Assembly (NCBI GenBank): GCA_965223095.1
Contig: OZ244979.1
Span: 2,356,001-2,420,000 of the forward strand
Direction of reading: 5' to 3'
Source: J054 sp965223095
Lineage (GTDB): Bacteria; Pseudomonadota; Gammaproteobacteria; Steroidobacterales; GCA-2729495
DNA length: 64,000 nucleotides
The position numbers and the translations under genes were made by a program. How positions within the stretch are numbered: the first letter of the stretch is position 1; every line of letters begins with the position of its first letter. This document shows positions 42,267-51,628 of the stretch, one piece after another. The notes beneath the pieces were generated by a model. That model did no database searches. It saw only the letters and a list, made by a program, of their open reading frames with translations, and was not told the DNA's origin.

Positions 42267-43628
42267 GTGACAGATGAAACCAGACGCTTGTTGGTCGTGG
42301 AGGATGATCCAGGACTGCAAAGTCAACTGCGTTGGTGCTTCGAAGACTATGAAGTGCTTGTTGCGGAAGATCGTGAGGCGGCGTTAACACAGCTGCGCCG
42401 GTTCGAGCCCCCCGTGGTTTTGCAGGACTTGGGTTTGCCGCCGGATCCGGAAGGGGTAAGCGAAGGACTGGCGACTCTAGAACAAGTCTTGGCCCTGGCG
42501 CCTGCCACTAAGGTGATCGTAGTGACCGGCAACGGCGACCAGGAAAATGCGGTTCGTTCCGTGGCCATGGGTGCTTACGATTTTTATCAGAAGCCCGTGG
42601 ATACCGATATTTTGCAGTTGATTGTCGGCCGGGCGTATCAAATTTTTGAGCTCGAGCAGGAAAACCAGCGGTTAATACAGCAGCAAAGTTCGTCGCCCCT
42701 GGACGGTATCGTGGCGGCGAGCGAGAAGATGCTCAACGTTTGCCGAATTATTGAAAAAGTAGCGCCTACCAATGCCACGACGCTCTTGCAAGGCGAGAGC
42801 GGCACAGGTAAAGAACTGCTGGCACGGGCTTTGCATTCCCTGAGCCCGCGCGCGGCCGAGCATTTTGTCGCGATCAATTGTGCGGCCATTCCCGAGAACT
42901 TGCTGGAGAGCGAGTTATTCGGTTATGAGCGGGGCGCGTTTACCGGCGCGGTAAAACAAACACCGGGCAAAGTGGAAACGGCCAATGGAGGCACTTTGTT
43001 CCTTGATGAAATTGGCGATATGCCCTTGTCCCTGCAGGCGAAGTTGCTACGTTTTCTGCAAGAGCGCGTGGTTGAGCGCGTCGGCGGGCGAGAAGAAATT
43101 CCGGTTGACGTGCGCGTCGTTTGCGCTACGAATCAAGACTTGGCCACTTGCATAAAAGATGGTCGCTTTCGAGAAGACCTTTATTATCGAATCAGCGAAA
43201 TCACGATCAATATTCCGCCGTTGCGGGAGCGTGAAGGTGGTCGTTTGATATTGGCGCGCACCTTATTGTCGAAGTACGCTGGCCAGCATGGCCGGCCTTT
43301 GCGTGGTTTCACACAAGATGCCCAGGCCAGTATTCAGTCCTATCCTTGGCCCGGCAACGTGCGCGAACTGGAAAACAAAATCAAAGGCGCGGTCATTATG
43401 GCTGAGGGCAAGCAGGTAACAGCCATCGATTTGGGTTTGGCCGAAGCGGATACCGACGGCCCTAATCTAAATTTGCGGGAAGTTCGGCGCCAGGCAGAAA
43501 GTCATGCCATTCGCCGCGCCATGGTTTTTGCCTCGGGCAATATTACTCAAGCGGCTAAATTGCTCGGTATTACGCGGCCGACGCTCTATGATTTGCTTCA
43601 AAAGTACGAGATTCCAACGGAAAAGTGA
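42267..43628 (+). CDS. prsR: PEP-CTERM-system sigma-54 response regulator PrsR
   Basis: A 453-residue NtrC-type activator. Residues 1-125 are a receiver domain with the phospho-acceptor in LQDLGLP (Asp54). An AAA domain follows with GESGTGKE (Walker A), GAFTGAV (the sigma-54-contacting loop) and GTLFLDEIG (Walker B). The C-terminus has a Fis-type helix-turn-helix (ITQAAKLLGITRPTLYDLLQK). It should activate sigma-54 promoters of the exopolysaccharide and PEP-CTERM genes. The start is GTG with AGGGAG upstream. Confidence 0.94.
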   Translation: MTDETRRLLVVEDDPGLQSQLRWCFEDYEVLVAEDREAALTQLRRFEPPVVLQDLGLPPDPEGVSEGLATLEQVLALAPATKVIVVTGNGDQENAVRSVAMGAYDFYQKPVDTDILQLIVGRAYQIFELEQENQRLIQQQSSSPLDGIVAASEKMLNVCRIIEKVAPTNATTLLQGESGTGKELLARALHSLSPRAAEHFVAINCAAIPENLLESELFGYERGAFTGAVKQTPGKVETANGGTLFLDEIGDMPLSLQAKLLRFLQERVVERVGGREEIPVDVRVVCATNQDLATCIKDGRFREDLYYRISEITINIPPLREREGGRLILARTLLSKYAGQHGRPLRGFTQDAQASIQSYPWPGNVRELENKIKGAVIMAEGKQVTAIDLGLAEADTDGPNLNLREVRRQAESHAIRRAMVFASGNITQAAKLLGITRPTLYDLLQKYEIPTEK

Positions 43629-43631
43629 TTT

Positions 43632-44627
43632 CTATTCCATCGGCTTTTCCAGAAGCCTGCGTTCCCATTGCAAACTGGTACTGACGATGAATTCTAGTTC
43701 GTCGTACTGAGGCTGCCAGCTCAAAACTTCACGAATTTTGTCGGCGACGGACACCAGCACTGGGGGGTCCCCTGGGCGTCGCGGTCCTGCTTCGATGTTC
43801 AGTGGTTTACCCAGCACTTTTTCGACGGTATTTAGAACTTCCCGCACACTGTAGCCGTGACCGTAGCCGCAGTTTAGCGTGGTGGATTTACCCCCGTCGC
43901 GGAGATAGCGTACGGCGTCCAAATGCGCGCTGGCCAAGTCTTCGACATGAATATAGTCGCGGATCCCGCTGCCGTCGGGTGTCGGGTAGTCGGTCCCGAA
44001 AACGAAGACTTTTTCGCGCTTGCCAACCGCTGCTTCGCAAGCGACTTTTGTGAGCAAGGTCGCTTTGGGCGTTGATTGCCCGATGCGTCCTTGTGGGTCA
44101 GACCCCGCGACATTGAAATAGCGTAGCGTTACGAATTCAAAGTCGTTAACCGCGGCGATATCGCGCAACATCCATTCTGTCATGAGTTTGGAGGTACCAT
44201 AGGCATTGATCGGCGTCGTCGGCGAGTCTTCGCTCGCACGGCCTTCAGCTGGAATTCCGTAGACGGCGGCGGTGGACGAGAAAACAAAATGTTTGACGCC
44301 GCCGGCCAAGGCGCATTCGAGCAAGTTGCGGCTCGCGCAGGTATTGTTGCGATAGTATTTCAAGGGTTCCGCAACGGATTCCGGCACGATGGTGTGAGCC
44401 GCAAAATGCAGAATCGTTTCTACTTGGTTATCGCGAATGATCCTGCTGACCAATTCTTTGTCGCCGGTGTCGCCAACAATCAACTCGCCGCAAAGCACCG
44501 CGGACTTAAAGCCGGTGCAAAGATTGTCCAGCACGATCACCGATTCGCCCATGGCGCCTAGTTGGCGAACCACATGACTGCCGATGTAGCCTGCGCCCCC
44601 GGTAACTAATACGCTGCCTTTACTCAT
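43632..44627 (-). CDS. galE: UDP-glucose 4-epimerase
   Basis: A 331-residue extended-SDR enzyme that interconverts UDP-glucose and UDP-galactose. VTGGAGYIGSHVV is the NAD site, followed by HFAAHTIVPESV, SSTAAVYG and the catalytic YGTSK (Tyr and Lys). The ATG at 44627 gives MSKGSVLVTGGAG, the expected N-terminus; an upstream ATG at 44678 adds unlikely residues. It converges on prsR, 3 bases apart, and may supply UDP-galactose to the exopolysaccharide. Confidence 0.93.
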   Translation of the reverse strand: MSKGSVLVTGGAGYIGSHVVRQLGAMGESVIVLDNLCTGFKSAVLCGELIVGDTGDKELVSRIIRDNQVETILHFAAHTIVPESVAEPLKYYRNNTCASRNLLECALAGGVKHFVFSSTAAVYGIPAEGRASEDSPTTPINAYGTSKLMTEWMLRDIAAVNDFEFVTLRYFNVAGSDPQGRIGQSTPKATLLTKVACEAAVGKREKVFVFGTDYPTPDGSGIRDYIHVEDLASAHLDAVRYLRDGGKSTTLNCGYGHGYSVREVLNTVEKVLGKPLNIEAGPRRPGDPPVLVSVADKIREVLSWQPQYDELEFIVSTSLQWERRLLEKPME

Positions 44628-44703
44628 GATGTGGAGTGCCCTCTGGACTGCCCTTGCAAAAAAATGCTGTGTGACCATAACTAAAGGCTCCGGTCATTTC
44701 CAA

Positions 44704-44749
44704 GGCGTGGTTCACTACCAGGTCACGCCATGCCCTTGACCTGGCGTGG
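44704..44749. repeat. Overlapping inverted repeats with alternative pairings
   Basis: GGCGTGG (44704-44710) and GGCGTGG (44743-44749) can each pair with CACGCC (44724-44729). CCAGGTCA (44718-44725) can instead pair with TGACCTGG (44737-44744). The two downstream stems share bases and cannot form together. The repeats lie 46-90 bases before the amidohydrolase start and about 80 bases before galE on the other strand. Confidence 0.55.
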
Positions 44750-44794
44750 GGAGGACCGCGAACATGCACCCACAAAGGGGTAGTCACTAGAACC

Positions 44795-45619
44795 ATGGAT
44801 ACTGATTCGCCTAATGCATTCGGTGGGCTTTTGGCCGCCGATGAACCGTTGCCGTGGACGCGCCTCAATCAGACGCCACGTTATCCGGCGCTATTGGTCT
44901 GTGATCACGCGTCGGCACGCATACCAGCGCGCCTGCGGACCCTGGGGCTGCCGGCGTCCGTTATGACGGAGCATGTCGCCCTAGACCTCGGCGCAGCTGA
45001 TTTGTGCAGCGGGCTGAGTCAGGCGCTAAGTTTGCCGGCGATCCAAACCAGCTATTCTCGGCTGGTCGTGGACTGTAATCGCCGCTTGGATGATCCCAGC
45101 GCTTTCCCGGTTCAAAGTGATGGTTGCGCCGTACCCGGCAATCTGAATTTGACGAGTGAAAATCGGCAGCTTCGGGCCGAATCGATCTACTGGCCTTACC
45201 ATCATCGGATTCGTGACGAGTTAACTGGCCTGGAATCTATGGCGCCCGCGCCTGCGTTAGTGTCCGTGCACAGTTTCACCCCGGTGTTTGACGGCCGGTC
45301 GCGTCCTTGGCATGCGGGCGTGTTATGGGATCAGGACCCAAGGATTGCGGTGCCTCTGCTGCGGGGGCTGCGCGCGGAGACTGGCCTGTGCGTAGGTGAC
45401 AACCAGCCATATTCGGGTAAGCACCCGGCCGATTTTACCGTGGATCATCATGCCGAGGGTGAGGGTCTGCCGAATGTCTCCATTGAGGTTCGTCAAGATT
45501 TGATCGCGACCCCAGCCGGGATTCGCGAGTGGACCGAACGCCTCGCGAAAATATTGCAGCCCCTTCTCAGCGACTCGAATTTGTATGTTCATTGGTCTGG
45601 AACCGCCCGCTGTGGCTAG
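44795..45619 (+). CDS. N-formylglutamate amidohydrolase family protein
   Basis: A 274-residue zinc-amidohydrolase-like protein. Family motifs are VCDHASARIP, VALDLGAADL, YSRLVVDCNR, SVHSFTPVF and the C-terminal VDHHAEGEGLPNVSIEVRQDLI. The family hydrolyses N-formylglutamate or related amides. It overlaps the carboxylate-amine ligase gene by 8 bases, and the two are often neighbours, which suggests a shared amide or peptide substrate rather than histidine degradation alone. Confidence 0.85.
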   Translation: MDTDSPNAFGGLLAADEPLPWTRLNQTPRYPALLVCDHASARIPARLRTLGLPASVMTEHVALDLGAADLCSGLSQALSLPAIQTSYSRLVVDCNRRLDDPSAFPVQSDGCAVPGNLNLTSENRQLRAESIYWPYHHRIRDELTGLESMAPAPALVSVHSFTPVFDGRSRPWHAGVLWDQDPRIAVPLLRGLRAETGLCVGDNQPYSGKHPADFTVDHHAEGEGLPNVSIEVRQDLIATPAGIREWTERLAKILQPLLSDSNLYVHWSGTARCG

Positions 45620-46760
45620 TCAGCATTTCGGCAAGGCGCCCAGTTTTACCCTCGGCGTAGAGGAAGAATATCTGCTGGTGGACAAGGGCAACCTTGATCT
45701 TGTGAACGATCCTCCCAAGTCCATTATGGCGGAGTGCCAGCGACTGATGGGCGCGCGTATTTCTCCGGAGTTTCTACGTTCCCAGATTGAGGTGGGTACT
45801 AAAGTGTGCGCCAATCCCCGTGAGGTTGCCGCCGACCTTAAGGATTTGCGGCGCGTGGTGGCCGATGTGGCTGGCAAGGAGGGGTTGGCACCCATTGCGG
45901 CTTCCACACATCCCTTTGCGCGTTGGAGCGAGCAGCAACATTCCCCTGCTCAGCGTTATAGCGACTTGTCGCGCGAGATGCAGGCCACGGCCCGGCGCCT
46001 GTTGATCTGCGGTATGCATGTTCATGTGGGTATTGAAGACGACGAGTTGCGGATCGATCTAATGAGCCAGTTGCGGTATTTCCTGCCGCACCTGTTGGCC
46101 TTGAGTACTTCGTCACCTTTTTGGGAAGAGATCAACACCGGTTTGCGGTCCTATCGCCTCACCATCTTCGATTCGCTACCCCGCACGGGGCTGCCGGCGG
46201 AGTTCGAGAGCTTCGCGGAATACCAGCGCCATGTGGATGTGCTTATCAAAGCGGGCTTGTTGGAGGATGCGACAAAAATCTGGTGGGATCTACGTCCGAG
46301 TGCTCGTTACCCGACGCTAGAACTCCGTATTTTCGATGTCTGCACGCGCGTGGATCATGCTGTCAGCCTCGCGGCCTTAACCGTCTGTTTGTTGAGAAGT
46401 CTGTACCGGTTGCGCCTAAACAACCAGCGCTGGCGACGCTATAACAGCATGCTGTTGAACGAGAACCGCTGGCGAGCGATGCGTTACGGCATGGACGAGG
46501 GATTACTTGATCTGGCCAAAGGCGTCATCGTGCCGGTACCGGATTTGGTGGCGGAAATTCAGGAACTGGTCGCCGAGGATGCGCAAGCCCTAGGCTGCGT
46601 CGAAGAACTGGCCGGGATCAAAGACATATTGGCTCACGGTACCAGCGCGCATCGACAAGTCGCCGTTTTCGATAAAGCCCGTCAAGAAGGCGCCAGCGTG
46701 GAACAAGCTTTATGCCGGATCGTTGAGTTTTTGATCGGCGAAACTCTGCAGAACATCTAG
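45612..46760 (+). CDS. Carboxylate-amine ligase (YbdK/glutamate-cysteine-ligase 2 family)
   Basis: About 382 residues of the GCS2/YbdK family, which forms gamma-glutamyl or similar amide bonds with ATP. The N-terminal FTLGVEEEYLLVD and HVHVGIEDD and the ELRIFDVCTRVDHA segment are typical. I chose the GTG at 45612, which leaves a 13-residue lead into FTLGVEEEY as in relatives; an ATG at 45585 is also possible. It overlaps the amidohydrolase stop, and its own stop overlaps dusA (TAGTG). Confidence 0.87.
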   Translation: MASQHFGKAPSFTLGVEEEYLLVDKGNLDLVNDPPKSIMAECQRLMGARISPEFLRSQIEVGTKVCANPREVAADLKDLRRVVADVAGKEGLAPIAASTHPFARWSEQQHSPAQRYSDLSREMQATARRLLICGMHVHVGIEDDELRIDLMSQLRYFLPHLLALSTSSPFWEEINTGLRSYRLTIFDSLPRTGLPAEFESFAEYQRHVDVLIKAGLLEDATKIWWDLRPSARYPTLELRIFDVCTRVDHAVSLAALTVCLLRSLYRLRLNNQRWRRYNSMLLNENRWRAMRYGMDEGLLDLAKGVIVPVPDLVAEIQELVAEDAQALGCVEELAGIKDILAHGTSAHRQVAVFDKARQEGASVEQALCRIVEFLIGETLQNI

Positions 46761-47761
46761 TGTCCGCGGACCTACCCAAATCATCATCTAGTCCGCTGCT
46801 ATCCGTCGCGCCCATGATGGACTGGACGGATCGAGATTGCCGCTATTTCCTGCGCTTATGCAGTCCTGATATTCGTTTGTATACCGAGATGATTACCACC
46901 GGGGCCTTGTTGCGCGGGCCGGCGGAGCGCCTGTTGGACTTTGACGATGCAGAACGCCCCTTGGCCTTGCAATTGGGTGGCAGCGTACCGGATGAATTGG
47001 CGGCCGCGGCCAAACTGGTGTCGAGGGACTATGCCTATGATGAAATCAACCTCAACATTGGTTGTCCCAGTGATCGCGTGCAGTCTGGGCGCTTTGGTGC
47101 CTGTCTCATGGCTGAGCCAACACTGGTAGCCGATTGTGTGCGGGGAATTGCCAGCGAATGGCCTAAGCTGATTACGGTCAAGACCCGAATTGGCATTGAT
47201 GATCGGGATGACTTTGAATTTCTGCTGGATTTTGTCCGCACTGTTGCTGACGCGGGCTGTGGCCGTTTCATAATTCATGCGCGCAAAGCGATACTGTCCG
47301 GCCTAAGCCCAAAACAAAATCGCTCGATTCCACCGCTGGTCTACGACCGCGTTTGGCGACTCAAAGAAGAACTCCCGCAGCTTGAAATTATCATCAATGG
47401 CGGCATCGAAGCCATTGACGATGTGCGGCATCAACTGAGTCGGCTGGATGGCGTGATGATTGGTCGCAAGGCATACAAGGATCCTTATTTTTTGACGGAC
47501 TTACAAGCAAGGCTGTTGAGCGGCTTTGTCGATGGCATGCCTTCCAGAGCCGATATACTCAAGAAGATGTGCCGTTACGCGCGCGTACGCTTGGCGGCCG
47601 GTGGTCGCTTGACCAATATCGCCAGGCATGTATTGGGCCTGTACGCGGGCCAGCCGGGGGCGGCTAAATGGCGTAGCTACATAGCCGAAGCGTCACGCGG
47701 GCGTGGTGCCGGTCCAGAGATATTTATAGATTCGTTGTCGGTATTCGATCAGGCGGCTTGA
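46760..47761 (+). CDS. dusA: tRNA-dihydrouridine synthase A
   Basis: A 333-residue FMN enzyme that reduces uridines in the tRNA D-loop. The start SVAPMMDWTDRDCRYF, the phrase NLNIGCPSDRVQSGRFGACLM (with the catalytic Cys) and IIHARKAILSGLSPKQNR are DusA signatures. The GTG start overlaps the ligase stop by one base, which places a tRNA-modification gene in this operon. Confidence 0.94.
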   Translation: MSADLPKSSSSPLLSVAPMMDWTDRDCRYFLRLCSPDIRLYTEMITTGALLRGPAERLLDFDDAERPLALQLGGSVPDELAAAAKLVSRDYAYDEINLNIGCPSDRVQSGRFGACLMAEPTLVADCVRGIASEWPKLITVKTRIGIDDRDDFEFLLDFVRTVADAGCGRFIIHARKAILSGLSPKQNRSIPPLVYDRVWRLKEELPQLEIIINGGIEAIDDVRHQLSRLDGVMIGRKAYKDPYFLTDLQARLLSGFVDGMPSRADILKKMCRYARVRLAAGGRLTNIARHVLGLYAGQPGAAKWRSYIAEASRGRGAGPEIFIDSLSVFDQAA

Positions 47762-47871
47762 TGCTCGGCGCGCCTTAAGGGAAACTTCGCACGCCATTCG
47801 GGTCGCAGTTTGCTTGACCGTGTTGGCGGGTAACCGGCGTATTCGCTCGTAAAGATTAGAAAGGAATAATT

Positions 47872-48711
47872 GTGGCTGTCAGTAAAGATGAACTAAGACT
47901 TGTCGCCGCGAAAACGGCACCGACAATGGCCGAGTTGGCTGATCGGCACGAACTCTACGAAGAGTCGGTGCAAAATGTCGAGGAAGAGTGCGAGTTTATA
48001 ACCAATACTTTTAATCAGTTACGTGGTTTTTCTCCACTTAGCTTTAGGGAAGATTTTTGCGGTACGGCCAGCGCTGCTTGCCAGTGGGTGGGGCAGAGCC
48101 CAGCCCACACGGCCATCGGCGTTGATATCGATCCTGATGTCCTGGCCTGGGGTCGTACGCATCGACTCGGGCGCTTGGCCGACGAACAACGTAGCCGTAT
48201 CCAATTGGTTGAATCCAATGTGCTCGCGGCGAAGACTGAGCCCGTCGATGTCGTGGGTGCCTTCAACTTTAGCTACTACCTTTTCAAGAGTCGCGATGAG
48301 CTGCGGGAGTATTTCCGGCAGGCCCGGGCCGCTCTGAAACCCAATGGCATCTTTTTTCTGGATGCATTTGGTGGCTATGAGGCCTTCGAGGAGATGAAGG
48401 AGAAGACCAAGAATGATGGGTTTACCTATGTTTGGGATCAGGCCCGCTACTATCCGGTGACCGGCGAGTTGTTGTGTCATATTCACTTTAAGTTTCCCGA
48501 TGGGTCGCGGCTGAAAAAGGCCTTTAGCTACGATTGGCGGCTCTGGACCCTGCCGGAGATCCAGGAGATTCTTGCGGAGGCCGGTTTTGGCAAAGTTACC
48601 GTCTATTGGGAAGGTACCGACGAAGATGGCGAGGGTGATGGGGTGTTCACACCGGATGAGAAAGGCGAAGCGGATGCCGGGTGGATCGTCTACATCACCG
48701 CCGAACGATAG
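47872..48711 (+). CDS. Class I SAM-dependent methyltransferase
   Basis: A 279-residue methyltransferase with a Rossmann fold. FCGTASAACQW and IGVDIDPDVLAWG form the SAM-binding segment, and FNFSYYLFKSRDELREYF with FFLDAFGGYEAF follow in the later strands. The AAGGAA ribosome site decides the GTG start at 47872. The substrate is unknown; the acidic C-terminus is unusual. Confidence 0.82.
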   Translation: MAVSKDELRLVAAKTAPTMAELADRHELYEESVQNVEEECEFITNTFNQLRGFSPLSFREDFCGTASAACQWVGQSPAHTAIGVDIDPDVLAWGRTHRLGRLADEQRSRIQLVESNVLAAKTEPVDVVGAFNFSYYLFKSRDELREYFRQARAALKPNGIFFLDAFGGYEAFEEMKEKTKNDGFTYVWDQARYYPVTGELLCHIHFKFPDGSRLKKAFSYDWRLWTLPEIQEILAEAGFGKVTVYWEGTDEDGEGDGVFTPDEKGEADAGWIVYITAER

Positions 48712-48750
48712 GCGAGGTAAATCAAGTACTTCCGGATTGATTCTGTACCG

Positions 48751-48756
48751 TATAAT
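48751..48756 (+). promoter_or_regulatory. Possible -10 element for the cyclase gene
   Basis: TATAAT lies 45 bases before the cyclase ATG. No good -35 is visible at 17 bases, so the call is weak. Confidence 0.35.
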
Positions 48757-48800
48757 CGGCCCGTGGTTTTACATATTCCAATCCGTCTACGAGGGCTAGG

Positions 48801-49709
48801 ATGAGCGACGACCAACAAGTCACCATCGTCTTTGCCGATGTGGTCGGCAGTACCCAGCTGTATGAAGCCCTAGGCGACGACCGCGCGCGCGAGACTGTCC
48901 AAGCCTGCTTGGAGGTGATGAAGGAATCCACCGAGTCTTTCGGTGGCACGGTCATCAAGACCATGGGGGATGAGGTGATGTCCACCTTTCCTTCGGCGGA
49001 TGACGCGATGAATGCATCCAGCCAGATGCAGAAACGAATTACGAATAACCCAGAGATCGGTAGCGGTGAGAAGCAAGTGGCCATTCGTATTGGCTGTCAC
49101 TTTGGCCCCGTTGCCGTTCAGGACAGAGACATTTTTGGGGCCGCCGTGCACACGGCGAATCGCATGACCTCGCAGGCCAAGGCTGGTCAAATTTTGACCA
49201 CGGCCGTGACGGTTGAACAGCTGAGCGGCGAATGGAAAAGTTTGGTTCGGCAAATAGACTTCGCGGCCGTGCGTGGGCGCAGTGATGAAGTCGCTGTTTT
49301 TGAAGTGTTGTGGCAGCCTGAAGAAGCCACCAGTATGTTGCCGGCGGTGGGTCAAGCCAACGCCCGACGTAAAGAAGCGCCCCGGCGGCTGCATCTCAGC
49401 TACAAGGGTTCACAGATTGTGGTTGCTCCGGGCGGTTTAACCAATGCCACCATGGGGCGGGCGGATGAAAACGACTTGGTGATCAAGGGCAGTTTGATTT
49501 CCCGCATCCACGCCCGTGTTGAACTGGTGCGCAACCGTTTTTTATTGGTGGACGAGAGCACCAACGGTAGTTTTGTGCAGCGTGACGATGGTGAAGAAAT
49601 TTACGTGCGTCGCGACAGTACGGAGTTATCCGGAAGCGGCGTCATTAGCCTCGGTCGTGTGGCGCCCCGCGGCGCGCCGCTGGCCATCGAGTATCGATTC
49701 GAGACCTAG
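48801..49709 (+). CDS. Class III nucleotide cyclase domain fused to FHA domain
   Basis: A 302-residue soluble protein. Residues 1-175 form a class III cyclase: FADVVGST (11-18, metal-binding Asp13), KTMGDEVMSTF (second metal-binding Asp57) and HFGPVAVQDRDIFGAAVHTANRM. Residues about 215-300 form an FHA domain: MGRADENDLVIKGSLISRIHARVE and DESTNGSF. It probably makes cAMP or cGMP, with activity or location set by binding a phosphothreonine protein. GAGGG stands before the ATG. It is transcribed alone toward the end of pckG. Confidence 0.87.
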   Translation: MSDDQQVTIVFADVVGSTQLYEALGDDRARETVQACLEVMKESTESFGGTVIKTMGDEVMSTFPSADDAMNASSQMQKRITNNPEIGSGEKQVAIRIGCHFGPVAVQDRDIFGAAVHTANRMTSQAKAGQILTTAVTVEQLSGEWKSLVRQIDFAAVRGRSDEVAVFEVLWQPEEATSMLPAVGQANARRKEAPRRLHLSYKGSQIVVAPGGLTNATMGRADENDLVIKGSLISRIHARVELVRNRFLLVDESTNGSFVQRDDGEEIYVRRDSTELSGSGVISLGRVAPRGAPLAIEYRFET

Positions 49710-49762
49710 ACCCGCCGTCGTTTTGACATACAGTCTTCCCGCCACAGCCGGTGCTTGTGAAA

Positions 49763-51511
49763 CTAAGCAGACCCTAAATCCGTGACAATCTGCTGGTGCT
49801 GCTGGCGCAGAGCGTTCGGCAAACGATTCCCGTACTCATCAAAATACTCACTGATGGTCGTCATCTCTTCGCGCCAGGCCGCTGAATCGACGGCCAGCAG
49901 CGCATTCAAGGTCTCTGCATCCAGATCTAGTCCGGCGGTGTCGATGTCCGCCGATTTGGGTAGGTAGCCAACGGCGGTTTCGCGCGCCTCGACGCGATTC
50001 TCACAACGATCGATGATCCATCGCAAAACCCGCAAATTGTCGCCAAATCCTGGCCACATAAAGCGGCCATTCTCGTCTTGGCGGAACCAGTTGACGTGAA
50101 ATACCTTGGGAAGTTGCTTAGCGCGGTCGGCAAAACTCAACCAATGACTCCAATAGTCCGCAAAGTTATAGCCGCAGAACGGTTTCATCGCCATGGGGTC
50201 ACGGCGCGTCACGCCCACCGCGCCCGTGGCCGCTGCGGTTGTTTCCGAGGCGACGCCGGCGCCAACTAGGACGCCATGCTGCCAGTCTTTGGCTTCATAG
50301 ACCAAAGGCGCTAGTCCGGCGCGGCGTCCGCCGAAAATGATGGCGCTAATGGGTACACCGGCCGGATCATCGGCCAGGGGTGAGTACTCGGGATTTTGCC
50401 GGGCCGCCACCGTGAAGCGCGAATTGGGATGCGCGGCGGGGCCATTACCGGGTTTATACGGGTTGCCCTTCCAGTCAATAGCCGGTTCCTGCTCGCCTTT
50501 CTCTTCCCACCAGGGCTCGTTGTTTTCGGTCACCGCCACGTTGGTGAAAATTGTATCGTGCTTGATCATGTCAAAGGCGTTGCGATTGGTCTTGGCATTG
50601 GTGCCAGGTACCACACCAAAGTAGCCTGCTTCGGGATTAATGGCGCGCAACTGTCCCTGATCATCTAAATGCAGCCAAGCGATATCGTCGCCTATGGTGC
50701 GTACTTTCCAGCCCGCATGCGACTCCGGCGGAATAAGCATGGCCAGGTTTGTTTTGCCGCAGGCGGACGGGAAGGCGGCCGCTAGGTAATGCTTTTCTCC
50801 TTGGGGGCTTTCGATTTCGACGATGAGCATGTGTTCGGCTAACCAACCCTCTTTGGAAGCTTGCCAGCTCGCAATCCTTAGTGCGTGACACTTCTTCCCT
50901 AACAAAGCATTGCCGCCGTAGCCCGAGCCGAAACTCTGAATCAATAACTCATCGGGGAAGTGCATGATGAATCTTCGGTCAGGATCCAAATCGCCCGTGG
51001 AATGCAAACCGCGGACGAATTTTCCTTCGCGTTCGATCCTTTTTAACGCCGTCGCACCCATGCGGGTCATGAGTTTCATGTTGATGGCGACGTAGGCGCT
51101 ATCGGTAATCTCAACCCCGCAACGCGAATACGGTGAATCCACCGGACCCATGCAATAGGGGATAACGTAAAGCGTACGACCCGCCATGCAGCCGGCGAAC
51201 AGTGCATCCATTTGTTCATGAGCCTGCTGTGGTGCTTGCCAATTATTGTTCGGCCCCACATCGGCCTCATTTTCGGTGCAAACAAAGGTTAGGTGTTCAA
51301 CGCGTGCGACGTCGGTGGGGTCGGAGCGGTGTAGGTAGCAATTCGGATAAGTTTGTTCATTCAGTTTCGATAGATCGCCTGACTCCACCATTTCAGCAAT
51401 CAGCTTGTCGTACTCGGCATCGCTGCCGTCACACCAGTGAATATTGGCCGGGCGTGTCAACGCGGTAACTTCGTCGATCCATTGCTGGAGCGCCTTGTTG
51501 CTCGTGGTCAT
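49763..51511 (-). CDS. pckG: Phosphoenolpyruvate carboxykinase (GTP)
   Basis: A 582-residue enzyme that makes phosphoenolpyruvate from oxaloacetate with GTP, the first step of gluconeogenesis. The P-loop phrase FPSACGKTNLAM with its reactive Cys, YVIPYCMGP, YGGNALLGKKCHALR, NWFRQDENGRF and FGGRRAGL identify the GTP type. A GAGGA ribosome site precedes the ATG. The gluconeogenic route would feed sugar nucleotides for the exopolysaccharide. Confidence 0.96.
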   Translation of the reverse strand: MTTSNKALQQWIDEVTALTRPANIHWCDGSDAEYDKLIAEMVESGDLSKLNEQTYPNCYLHRSDPTDVARVEHLTFVCTENEADVGPNNNWQAPQQAHEQMDALFAGCMAGRTLYVIPYCMGPVDSPYSRCGVEITDSAYVAINMKLMTRMGATALKRIEREGKFVRGLHSTGDLDPDRRFIMHFPDELLIQSFGSGYGGNALLGKKCHALRIASWQASKEGWLAEHMLIVEIESPQGEKHYLAAAFPSACGKTNLAMLIPPESHAGWKVRTIGDDIAWLHLDDQGQLRAINPEAGYFGVVPGTNAKTNRNAFDMIKHDTIFTNVAVTENNEPWWEEKGEQEPAIDWKGNPYKPGNGPAAHPNSRFTVAARQNPEYSPLADDPAGVPISAIIFGGRRAGLAPLVYEAKDWQHGVLVGAGVASETTAAATGAVGVTRRDPMAMKPFCGYNFADYWSHWLSFADRAKQLPKVFHVNWFRQDENGRFMWPGFGDNLRVLRWIIDRCENRVEARETAVGYLPKSADIDTAGLDLDAETLNALLAVDSAAWREEMTTISEYFDEYGNRLPNALRQQHQQIVTDLGSA

Positions 51512-51581
51512 TCGAATCCTCGACTGAGATTTGCGGATTGGCGGGACTATGGCTGCGAATTTACGTTTTTTTGGCGGCCCA

Positions 51582-51598
51582 GCCCCCGTGGTGGGGGC
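51582..51598 (-). repeat. GC hairpin at the 5' end of the pckG transcript
   Basis: GCCCCC and GGGGGC flank a 5-base loop. It lies just after the predicted pckG start of transcription, about 70 bases before the ATG. No T-run follows on either strand. Confidence 0.5.
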
Positions 51599-51600
51599 GT

Positions 51601-51628
51601 ATTATACAGATGGTGATGGGCAGGTCAG
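51601..51628 (-). promoter_or_regulatory. pckG promoter
   Basis: On the minus strand, CTGACC (51628-51623) and TATAAT (51606-51601) are 16 bases apart. The -10 is perfect and the -35 keeps the TGAC core. Transcription should begin near 51594. Confidence 0.6.

Noticed and set aside
48870..49394. A 174-codon open frame on the minus strand
   Set aside because: It is antisense to the cyclase/FHA gene, whose motifs are unambiguous.
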